A DNA stretch of 64,000 nucleotides from Pyrrhosoma nymphula (Eukaryota; Arthropoda; Insecta; Odonata; Coenagrionidae): contig OY754329.1 of assembly GCA_963573305.1 (NCBI GenBank), positions 18,939,200 through 19,003,199 on the forward strand, read 5' to 3'. The notes under the pieces are model-generated. The model was not told the DNA's origin. It saw nothing but the letters and a program-made list of their open reading frames with translations, and did not search any database. How positions within the stretch are numbered: the first letter of the stretch is position 1; each line of letters begins with the position of its first letter. The position numbers and the translations under genes were made by a program. Below are positions 1-9,256 of the stretch, in pieces.

Positions 1-253
1 TGAGCCAATGTATATTGCTAAAACGTACGAATTATGAAAAACGGCATGCAACATCATATGAACCAATCTATGGATAATGACTGTGCAAAGTTTTAACTTC
101 CGGACTTAAAAAAAACCTGTTTTTAGGTTTTGGCCAGCTTTTTTCGATTTCAGCCCATTGTGCGTCGCCTTGCTTAAGCTTAGCGGGGCGAAGTTGCTCC
201 TTTTCTGATTTCCTGCTGCAAGTGATTTGTCATTTTTAATTTAAACGTGTGTG
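1..253. other. Spacer, nothing recognised
   Basis: No open frame with a family signature and no clear repeat was seen. It ends at the target duplication of the hAT-like element that follows. Confidence 0.4.
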
Positions 254-687
254 ACTTAACCCAAGGGGTCTCCAAACTTATCGGTAACGAGGGCAACAAT
301 GGGTACTTTAACACTTTTCAGTGGGCCGTAGTAAAAAAAAAATAGGAAACTCTAGGTATGAGTTTTATCGAAATAAAAAAAAATTAATAACTAATTTCAG
401 AGTATGTAAAATTAAATTATCATACATTGATGACGACGAAGACTACCAACAAACTCTTATTTTCATCAAAAAACCATTAATATATATATGATTTTACTGT
501 GTTTGTGCTTATAAAATCTAATTAAACTGAGATTTAAATTTTAAACGCTAATTACTTACAAGTAGAGACCATCCAAACAAACATTATGCGGCGCATTTTC
601 GCACAATTCTTCCGCGGGCCGGATAAAATCATCTTGCGGGCCAGATGTGGCCCGCGGGCCGTACTTTTGGAGACCCCTGACTAAAAC
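254..687. mobile_element. hAT-type MITE with GGGGTCTCC terminal inverted repeats
   Basis: The left end reads caaggggtctccaaac at 262 and the right end reads ttggagacccctg up to 679, so the termini are inverted copies. The flanking 8-mers are acttaacc (254-261) and actaaaac (680-687), an 8-bp target duplication with two mismatches, as expected of hAT insertions. The subterminal GGCCCGCGGGCC stretch at 645-660 is typical of a widespread hAT MITE group whose ends read CAGGGGTC. There is no transposase, so the element is non-autonomous. Two TSD mismatches and an A in the left terminus suggest an old insertion. Confidence 0.75.
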
Positions 688-849
688 CCCTGTAACCTTA
701 TCTACTACCTAGTACTTACTGAACGCGGTGCATGTTTTTAGCATAACTCTTGAATCTCTGTCCGTTCATGTTGTTGCAAAATACATGAATACTAACGGTT
801 CCTCTAACATCCGTAGCATATCTATGGTGTAGTGCATGCTAGTGAGGCT

Positions 850-1000
850 TCGCTTCCTGTCAACCATTAGCCATTTATGCTAATGCATGAATAGTCGTAG
901 TTACTCTAACTTTAGGGTATAGTGTAATGTATGTTGATGACTGCTCACCCCCTGCCACACACCCTTGAGGTGTATTGCAGGGTACCTGTTTTGTAGACGT
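850..1000 (-). repeat. Family C dispersed repeat, copy 1
   Basis: The core 'caccccctgccacacaccc' around 946-965 and the upstream 'tttagggtatagtgtaatg' near 911-930 recur at about 8510 and 9130. They recur in reverse orientation at 27050 and 45290. Family C normally carries a TACATC-type short repeat at one edge, which has decayed here. It has no coding capacity and I do not know its class. Strand is set so that the longer copies at 27 and 45 kb are plus. Confidence 0.65.
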
Positions 1001-2771
1001 TGCAAATACATAAACGGTCGACAAATCTAGAGGAAGTGAACCTCCTCATCCGATGCATCTCACGGTATGTGTGAATGGACAGTTTATTGCTTGGAGAAGG
1101 ATAATGTCGCATGCATATTCTCAAGGCTTCTGCGGGAGCCAGGTGACGACCTACCAGGTGCAGCGAATGTAATGTCACTCCTCCGTATCCTATCGCACCG
1201 AGCCTAACAGAAGCATTACGCCTCCTTTCGATGCTTCTCTCAATGGGAGTGGGTTCAAGTCGCCCTTCTCACCGACATTGCCCCCATACATGCCTACTTA
1301 CCCCCTTCCATCCGTGCACGAAACACCTTCCGCTTCTCGCCTGAGTACCTACCCGGAATAGTTCGCTCAAATAGGAAGTTTGACGTCACGCAGGATATTT
1401 TTACCCCTCGCTGTTGAATTCCCACTACTTCTTCGTATCCTTACCCCTCTAAACCCCCCCCCCCTCACCACCTCCCCCGGATAAAACACAGCGCATACGG
1501 GATGTCCGAAATCCCGAGAACGATTGGCGTCTGCGCTTTTCTGGAGAGCTCTTTCATTCTCATTGGTGGAGGCAGAACACGCCGCGTCGTCACAAGATTC
1601 CATGACGTCGCTCTTGAGGCTTGAAATAAAGCTCATTGTTAGTGTAGGGGAAGGGGCGGAACGTGTGCGACACGGAGACCAATAAGTTATAGTGACGTCA
1701 ATTTTCGACTTTGTATTATTTCCCTTTTTTATGTTTTCGTTTGCAAAGTTGGTGCAAGGAGGGACAGAGGAGAGATGAAGGAGAGGTTCCTCTGCGGGTC
1801 GGCCTTGGAAAACGTGGGTTCAAGTGTTGAGTAAACATAGTGAGAATGTCGGACAACGATGTTATTTCTCATATGAAATAAAAATGACTACTTTGAGTCC
1901 CTAGATAAGTTTTTTTTCATGACCTAGGTTTTGTTGCTGTACTACTTCATCATATCAGCATCGTCAGACCTGATATTGTGTTCGAAAACAGACTCAATTA
2001 TACTTAGATCGCTGATTATAAAATAATGCATATACCCTAAGTTAATCTTTGTTATTTCATAACGAAAGGAGTTCCTCAAAATTACTCCAGAAAGAGTTGT
2101 TATTTTACGTAAGTATGGCCGCAATTTGAATATGCAGGATGTATTCAAGGCTCATGGTAGTTTCCTGGGGCTTCAGGTAGAAAGATCCCTAAGTGGGAGG
2201 AATTGGGAGGGTCTACCCCTATAAACCTTCGTCGAGCTCGGAAGCCTAAACCGAGGCGACCCTCGTGGCGAACAGGTGGGTTCAGAACCCATCCAGAGGG
2301 AAATGTTTAATAAAAAGTAAGATGTAGTTAAAGAAAATTCACTAGATTAAAGAAACACTTTTTAAAATAAGACATTTTTTTTAGTTGCTGGATGAACTAG
2401 GATTGGAGTCCCTCCAAATACTTATAAAATAGACCAAGATCAAGTCCTCTAATAGTTTTAATTCTGACGCGGACGATTTAGATAAACTATCTAACTCCTC
2501 GGTGGAGTCAACCATCAAGGTAAAATAATGTTATGTAATTTTTTACCCATTATTTCAGCGCCGTATCTCTCTTACTTTTTCCCTGCTATCTGTTTTAGTG
2601 CGGCGTTACAAAGTACCCTCGTTGTCATCCTGACATTCGCTTGATTTTTAGAAACCATTTATTGGCATGTAACCTTCGAGAGTGTAGCGGCTCCCAACCT
2701 AGTAATTCCTAGATGTCATACTCCCGTGGCAGTTTAAACAACTTTTGTTTATACTTCGGTCATTTCGCGTA
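1001..2771. other. Spacer without recognisable gene
   Basis: It contains a C-homopolymer run near 1456-1465 and short open frames with no family signature. No terminal inverted repeat, SINE or LINE coding remnant was recognised. Confidence 0.4.
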
Positions 2772-3467
2772 TTAGGGTAGTTTTACAGAGAATTTTTTCT
2801 AGTCGTAATAGTTTGTTATCTTGAAGTTAATATTGTAGTATTACTACTAAACTGAACTTCTCAGGTATTAACTAATTACATAGGTATGTATATTTTGAGG
2901 CTTTGTCTTTTTTATTGCACGCTGTGCGCAGAAAACACCTTCGCAGTTTTTTTCTTGTTCTTCTTTAAAATTTATTTCGGTAAGGGATAGTGTTATTTTT
3001 TTAAAATAATAATGAGAATATACTAAATATAGGTGTAGCGAAACTTGGTGGCACTCGCAAGTGAAAATCATGACGCAAAGGAGAGGAAAGCATTCATGAG
3101 ATGTGCGTTGAAACGGCCGAGCCTCTTTCCAGAGGACCTTGCGGGAGTCCTTCGATTACTTAGCCCGCTCATCAACGCTTGGATTTCGGTCAGTGTCCTC
3201 TAATCCTCCGCTGGTGAGTGCCACCAAGTTTCGCTATACCTATACACATATTTCTGACGCAATCTGTGCGTCAGAACTTCCTAATTTTTCTAATTATTTG
3301 TCTAGAGTGTACAACCGTGGGTTATCCCAAGATAAAGCATTTCTATTTCTAGGGAAGTATCTCGAAAAGTAGTTCCATAGGTGGTTGATATTTTGATACC
3401 GATAGAAAGATTATTTGTTTCTCCTCATTTATTGAATTTTACTTTTAATACGACGCTCAAGCTACCT
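2772..3467 (+). mobile_element. MITE-A, diverged copy (interrupted)
   Basis: Weak but collinear similarity to the MITE-A copies at 4401 and 24839 runs through the whole stretch. The left end ttagggtagttttacagag resembles ttaaggtggtttgagcgag. Then come ttctagtcgtaatag, aatattgtagtattac and, after an interruption, cttcctaatttttc and ctcgaaaagtagttcc, ending gacgctcaagctacc. The terminal TTAA has decayed on both sides. A foldback lies at 3019-3246 between matching halves. This is the oldest-looking MITE-A copy in the window. Confidence 0.6.
3019..3246. mobile_element. Small foldback element inside MITE-A
   Basis: The arms are inverted copies: ataggtgtagcgaaacttgg (about 3028) against ccaagtttcgctatacctat (about 3223), each extending to roughly 35 bp with the adjoining ggcactcgc/gagtgcc. 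The interior is GC-richer than its surroundings. The size and nesting match the Penelope-like foldbacks described elsewhere, but no clear hammerhead core or target duplication was found. Membership of that group is therefore only a guess. Confidence 0.55.
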
Positions 3468-3894
3468 CTGATCTTCGTGGAGTGTCCCAAACGCTCTACT
3501 TTATGCGCGTGCGTGGAGTTAGTCAACGCAGGAGGCATTCTGCGAAACTTCAAGCAGCGAGTGAATTGCTGAGGAGAGGAGGGGGGATGGGGGTTATACG
3601 AGGGGGGAGGGGGCCGGTGCGGGAGGGGAGAATAGGGGAGGTGATGGAGAAGGAGGAGAAAGCAGGCGGCTGTTTTGAATGGGGCCAGGGCGTCACAGAG
3701 GGTGACTCACTCATTCGCATACACATCCTCTTACTCTTCATATCTTTCTTTTTTTCTTCGCATTAGGAAACTTCTCCGCTCGTCGATTTCCCCGCCGTTA
3801 TACGACTAAAGCTCTAGATTAGAGAAGTAAGGACAGCGTTTGTCCGCGACCGACTCCGACAACCGATACAATTGGGGAAGATATGTGGCATTAA
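3468..3894. other. Spacer with G-rich, quadruplex-prone tract
   Basis: Positions about 3571-3660 carry many runs of four or more G on the plus strand, for example ggaggggggatgggggtt. Such spacing is compatible with G-quadruplex formation. Short frames through it translate to low-complexity peptide and are not credible genes. Confidence 0.45.
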
Positions 3895-4114
3895 AACATT
3901 GCATTTATTTATTTTTATTCATTTATTATATTTATTTTTAACTACCCCGAATACAGTGCTTAATGGCATTTTACATAGGGTTATGAAACATTAACAACAG
4001 ACGAACACAAACACCCATGCACTGGTTGGCGAAAAATCCACCCAGGCGGGACTCGAACCCGCGACCCTCGAATTGGCAGGCGAGGACGTTAACCCGTCGC
4101 CACCGGGGCCGACA
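3895..4114 (-). mobile_element. tRNA-derived SINE
   Basis: Read on the minus strand, a tRNA-like head runs from about 4114 to 4035. It has a box-A-like segment and a strong box B, gcgggttcgagtcccgcc. It is followed by a tail near 4035 (gattttt, then cgccaacc) and a TTTA-rich end at 3900-3945. The same head, with box B gtcgcgggttcgagtcccgc, appears at 19229 on the plus strand, so this is a repeat family rather than a single tRNA gene. No protein is encoded. Confidence 0.75.
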
Positions 4115-4400
4115 CAATTGTATGTACACAATTTATGGTAACGCATGACTCAAACTCGCTCAAATGCTTGGTAATAATTTTTTTCCCGTGGAAACATGTA
4201 TACTCACTATCTTCCCAGTATACTGGATAGGTCTGTTTTGGTTGATTTTCCGCACTTTTTATATAAGACACGCTCCCGCTGTATTTCTCTCCCCGTTTCG
4301 GGCGTGTTTTTAGAATAAGGGTGGTTCCTAAGCCGCGAGTGAAATGAAGATTAAACTCAGCCGTTTGGGGAAACTTACGTAGCTTATATATGTACTATTT
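4115..4400. other. Spacer, nothing recognised
   Basis: AT-rich sequence between a SINE and MITE-A with no recognisable gene or repeat. Confidence 0.4.
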
Positions 4401-4960
4401 TTAAGGTGTTTTGAGCGAGATTTTTCCTTAGTCATAATGGAGATAATATTAGAATTTAATATTTGAATTTCAGCGTCTTAAATAAGTTTGAAGTAAATAT
4501 TGTAATATTAATGGCGCAAAAATATAGTCATATTTGACAAAAATGCTCTGTAATTACATAAATACATCCACATAAGTCTCTAACTTGACTCATTTTTTCA
4601 CGCCGTACGGCTAAAGACTTCAAAACAGCAGGTTTTTTTTGCGATTCTGTCAAAATTACTGCGGTGAGTAATTGATTAATTTTTAAAATTAGTTGAAAAA
4701 AACTTACCAATTAGTCACTGTTAGATTTTAGACAAAACCTAGGTGTTAGAAATTCCTAATTTTTTCAATATTCTCCCTCTGAAGCGCACAGCCGTAATCT
4801 ATTCCATGTAAACCAGCTTGTGTTTTCAGGCAAATGCCTCGAAAAGTAGTTCGGCAGGAGGTTAGTATTAGGTTATCATTGTAAATATAGTTTTTTCTTT
4901 AAAATGACGTCAAGTTCATCAAATTCTGGGTGAATTGATTTATCGCTCAAACTACCTTAA
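4401..4960 (+). mobile_element. MITE-A, full-length copy with TTAA flanks
   Basis: The element starts TTAA-ggtgttttgagcgag and ends tcgctcaaactacc-TTAA, giving inverted termini of about 17 bp bounded by TTAA on both sides. TTAA duplications are characteristic of piggyBac-type insertion, although these termini do not match the classical piggyBac CCC start, so the superfamily is inferred from target choice only. The interior holds blocks shared by all copies: caatattctccctctg, gcgcacagccgtaatcta, ttcacgccgtacggcta and aatattgtaatattaatggcgc. It has no coding capacity. Confidence 0.8.
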
Positions 4961-6394
4961 CAGGGAATTTAGCAAATGTTGCCTGATGAAACCGTTACAT
5001 GTGTCAATGGAGCGCAACGCCTGCTGTGGCGATATTACAAGTTATAGAGGTCATACGCCTCTACGTGAGAACACATTAGTTTAGGACATTAGTCCTTTAT
5101 TAATAGACATTCCAGATGGACAAGTGCGACAGCTGACGATCGGATGAGTGTCCCTCCGCTAGACGTCACACATGGAACTACATTCAACTTAAAGAATCCC
5201 ATCTGAAGTTCGCGTCCCCCCATCCCTCCCCATACCCTACGAAAAGCCTTTTTGACTCCTAGTTCTTTTCCGGAAACGACACTACCTCTAGATACATTCG
5301 TTCGTCCAAGACCGCGGTCAAGCACTCTTATGGGGGAATTTGTTAAACCTCGACTGCATCGAGGTCGTGAGATAACAGTCTTGGAAAATAGATAATTTTT
5401 TTGAACGCAGCAGTCTGGAATTTTCGAGATAGTGACAGCAGCATTTCTTCATTGCTCAGCCTCGTGAATATCGAGGTTTTGACGTCTCTGCCTCGACAAA
5501 ATCACGAAGCATCAAGGAGGTTAGAAAAGAAATGGAGGCGACATACCACTTGATTCTTGAAGCCAATTCCGCCATTGCAGCCGGTACAGTTTAGACCTTC
5601 CTCTGGCTTACGTGCCCGGCGGTCGCTTTCGATTTTCGTCAAATCTAAGTTAATAACCACAGACCAGGCGATGTTTTGTGACTGGTTTGGCAACACCTAC
5701 TCGGCACAAAACCCTTCCCAAGCTCCCCTATTCTTGCTTCACTTTCGCCCATGAGCGTTTACGGTCATGTCCCCTCCATTTCATTTTAACCTCCTTGCGT
5801 AGCATGAATAGAATTTTCGGGAGTACTCGAGGAATCTGACGACAAAATATTGATTCTCCACTGCCTCGAAATATCACGATTTAGCATTAAAAATAAGTGT
5901 TTGCAGAGTTTTTGGCGTAAGTAGCTTGACTACAACGATTTTTTACGTCTTGAAGAATCCCGATTTTCACTTTAAAACGTCCGGATTTGATGAGGCTTTG
6001 AAGTTAAAAATTTAGATATTTCGGTGTTCGACTGTCGGGATTCCTTCCTGAATCAGGTTTTGAATGAAACCAAGAGTGTTCTCGCATACAGGTGGAGGAA
6101 TGTGGTAGTACGCGGGAGATTTACATCGACATTCTGCCTACCAAGTTTTCGCAAAGGTGTGTGGCGGGAAGTGTCGGGACACCACGCTTAGAGATAGGTG
6201 TGGATATGTAAACGGAGTTTGCTTACAGGAAAGGGAGGAAACGTGAGATGCGTTTTGACGGATATCAATGTCTCAGAATGTTTTTACTGAAGTGATGAAA
6301 GAATCTTACACTTGATTACAATTGTTACAGTTAATGGTGAGTTTCGGGTAGAAGGAAACGAAAGAGTTTTACGATGTAATTGCATACGAAGGTT
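4961..6394. other. Spacer with a degenerate recurring CCTCG motif
   Basis: Related short segments recur at about 5348 (cctcgactgcatcgagg), 5460 (cctcgtgaatatcgagg), 5491 (cctcgacaaaatcacga) and 5865 (cctcgaaatatcacga). This could be a decayed low-copy tandem repeat or chance. No gene was recognised. Confidence 0.3.
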
Positions 6395-6900
6395 CTATGT
6401 TGGTTCAGTATTGACCTTTTTAAGTTTACTTGGTATTGCGCTAGTTGTGGCTAGTCGTTTGATGCTACGAATAGTATTCCATGTATAGTCAGTACAACGG
6501 TTTTCACTAATATCACTAAATATGTTATACGAGGTCAATAGTTCTCGTTTTAAACCTTCGAAATCAGCCTTGTGAAATAAGTATACCCTCCTCTCTGTAG
6601 GTGCCTTTTTGTCATTACTAATATGGAATCTAGCTTTTACTGCTCTGTGATCACTAATTCCGTTCACTGTTACTACGTTAAGTAAGTTAATAATGTGGTA
6701 TCGGAATGAAGAAGCGAGGACGTGTCCTGAACGCGAGGATTTTCTTGAGATTCTTGACGATCTTGTCAACGTGGGATAATCCTTATCTAATTCAATTTCC
6801 TGTCGGGCGTCGAGAAGGTATGCGGCTTGATTTCAAAGAGCTATGTAACCGAGTTGAAAAGATGGCAATTAGAAATACGTATTATCAGTCGTAATTGAAA
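6395..6900 (-). pseudogene. Non-LTR retrotransposon endonuclease-end fragment
   Basis: The minus-strand frame 6769-6395 contains the segment VTVNGISDHRAVKARF, which resembles the SDH motif near the end of the AP-type endonuclease domain of LINEs. It is followed by an RRVYLFHKADFEGLKREL segment resembling the linker that precedes reverse transcriptase. Upstream at 6780-6890 the reading frame is not clearly continuous, and the downstream frame ends at 6395 before any reverse transcriptase motif. It is a short, broken remnant. The LINE clade cannot be assigned. Confidence 0.5.
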
Positions 6901-8402
6901 CAATAAGATCTATAAATTAAGCTTAAGTACAGATCTATAAGTATAAATCTGATTAAACTGAAGGTGGAAAAAATATTTAAAGCCATATTTTTGATTTTAT
7001 TAAATATTTTTACTCTTATGTGGGTGGGCAAACTAATAGAAGGGCAAGTGATTGTGGATTAGAAACATTGTTGCGAGAAGAAGCAGGTCTTGATGTTCAC
7101 TTCGCAGAATCAGCCTGTAGTCTGGTTGAGATGCTAACGAGTTTGCTATTCTATTAGGTGGACCTAGTGTATTTCAAACTCTATTTTTTCTATTTTAGTT
7201 TCACAGGTGCTAGATATTCGGTGCTTATATGCAAGGTATTCGGTCCTCTATCACTTTCAAATCCATGCTTTCTGCCACGGTCGCTCAAAGCGTTTTTCAT
7301 GAGCACTTGAGCGGTCAAATTCCAAATCGACGCGTCCACATTCGCGACCGTTGTTAATTCTCCTTAATGAAAGTTTCCCACGGTCGTAAAGGCAGGTGAT
7401 ACCGAATGCGCCGATTTTTAGATGCCACAGAATTTGCATCCGAGCTATAATTTGCCCGCAGACAGCAGTAAAACAGCTGTATAATCGACATTGGGTCGTT
7501 ACGTGATGAAAGTCGCTGATAATGCATTTAGCCTTGAGTTAAAATCACAGTCATCCTCCGTTTACGTTTTTTGACGTTTGCTACCTCTTAAAAGTTGCAA
7601 TATTCGCTGGAGGACAAACGATTCGCCATGTTTGATTCCTGATGCAGGACCGCAGATTTTACGCCTATGTATCCATGTATTTTTTTATTTCCTGGTGAAG
7701 CTTTCTTAATGTCATATTGTATTCCTTTTTGTCTATGTAATGAAGGTGCTCATGCGATTTTCCCGCTGGGCACCGTTTCTCAAAAGAATAAGTCCAGTTA
7801 TTCGTGCGCACATGTAGTGTCTTATAATGACGAAAATTTGCTAGAACATTCCCGTTTGATTTTTTCTCCTTGAACCTATCTAACTTAAATTGTTACTTTC
7901 AAAAATGATTTCTCAGGGCTTGTAAATTTAGTAAAGGATTGAAAACCCCTAGTATTTGGTCACCTATTTGGCCACAACAGTGGCAGTGGCAACAGAAATT
8001 TGGTTCAACGTTTTCATTTAGATATCGCAAAATATGGTTCTTCAGCTTAGCGATCAATCATCAGATCAAAGGGGTCGAAAGTGTATCATGGCGTTCACAC
8101 CTCGAGTTTGGATTAAAGTGCAATAAAGTCCTTGAAATGAAGTGAAGTTTATTATTGTCATCTTTATGTGACACTGAACGCTTTGTTCATCTATATCTGC
8201 ATGCTGACCCGCGAGTCGGTGCAAAGTGGTGTCTTGCTGCTGACCTGAGGTTTCGGGACATCAGCTACAAAACAGGTAAACGAATAGAGAAAAGGCACTT
8301 GAAGAGGGAAGAGACGAAATGTGTCGTGTTTTGTTGGACGTGGCAGATCACTCTTTCCAAAGGTGTTGAGATTCGTAATTAGGTTACAACAAAGCTATCT
8401 TT
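6901..8402. other. Spacer without recognisable gene
   Basis: Only short frames without family signatures are present. No terminal inverted repeats or SINE heads were recognised. Confidence 0.4.
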
Positions 8403-8509
8403 TGAAGAGACTTGGTGTCCGGGTCTTCTTCACTTCAGCGGACCGAAAGAAGCCAGCTGGATCGCCGGCAAAATATTGTCCTAAGAAAATCGATACACAC
8501 GAAACTTAC

Positions 8510-8955
8510 ACTAATTTTAGCGTATAGTGTAATGCATGTTGGTGAATACTCACCTCCTGCCACACACCCCTGAGGTGGCTTGCAAGGTATTTTGTAGTTG
8601 TAGACAGTAGCGTAGCCAGGAATTTCGTTCGGGGGGGTCCAAAACCAGGGGAAAATTAAAAAAAAACAGGGCGAACTAAACAGTAGACAGTCCACAGTCG
8701 AAATTCGGCCAGCTGCACAAACACCGCCATTACACTACCCGATCGGCTGAGCCCAAACGTATCGTTTGAGAATTTATTATTTAAACAAAAGGATAAACCT
8801 TTTTTAACAACGGTATGATAATGTATTATTTGTAGACTTTCCCCTGCTCTAAGCTTAATTAATTTTTTTATATCTTTTAATATTTCGGGGGGGGGGGTCC
8901 GGACCCCCCCTCGCTACGCCACTGGTTGTAGATGAAGTATCTCGTAGCATTCATA
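8510..8955 (-). repeat. Family C repeat, copy 2 (split by hAT MITE)
   Basis: The segments gcgtatagtgtaatgcatg and cacctcctgccacacacccc match the family C copies at 850 and 9085. The copy is split at 8605 by a hAT MITE, and gttgtagatgaag after the insertion is the TACATC-type edge on the opposite strand. No coding capacity. Confidence 0.65.
8597..8932. mobile_element. hAT MITE with perfect 8-bp target duplication
   Basis: The element spans 8605-8924. It begins cagtagcgtagccagg and ends cctcgctacgccactg, an inverted pair of the widely distributed CAGTGGCGTAGC type. The flanking octamers are both gttgtaga (8597-8604 and 8925-8932). Eight-base duplications and CAG...CTG termini are hallmarks of hAT transposons. 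At 320 bp without an open reading frame it must be mobilised in trans. The identical duplications indicate a relatively recent insertion into family C. The subterminal G-run and C-run (8630-8637, 8887-8910) are part of the inverted repeat. Confidence 0.92.
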
Positions 8956-9084
8956 AATTAATATTCATAGTTTTTTAAACACTAATTCTCTCTGTAGCTG
9001 TCTATTGCATTTTCATTATTTTTTGCGCCCCGCCCCCCCAGTTTCTAATTTACCCGCGCAATGTTTATCGCCTCGTGACAAGCC

Positions 9085-9226
9085 TTAGCGATTTTTTTGC
9101 TAATGCATAATCAGTCGTAGTTAGACTAACTTTAGGGTATAGTGTAATGCATATTGGTGACTACTCACCCCCTGCCACAAACCCCAGAGGTGGCTTGCAG
9201 GGTAATTTGTAGATGTAGATGTAGAA
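9085..9226 (-). repeat. Family C repeat, copy 3
   Basis: It contains ctttagggtatagtgtaatg (9131-9150) and the cctgccacaaacccc core. It ends in a TACATC-type microsatellite edge (gtagatgtagatgtag, 9208-9225). It is the best preserved member of the short-form copies. Confidence 0.7.
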
Positions 9227-9256
9227 AGAAGACCCGGAAACCAAGTCTCTTGATGT

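Larger units (their letters stand above)
8403..9256. repeat. Composite bounded by inverted repeats
   Basis: The sequence agagacttggtgtccgggtc (about 8405) has an inverted counterpart, gacccggaaaccaagtctct, at about 9233-9252. Between them lie two family C copies in the same orientation (8510-8955 and 9085-9226) and a hAT MITE. It may be one element with inverted ends that contains family C, or a local inverted duplication. No target duplication was found. Confidence 0.5.

Noticed and set aside
5340..5960. Tandem satellite based on the CCTCG motif
   Set aside because: Units are irregularly spaced and too diverged to exclude chance.
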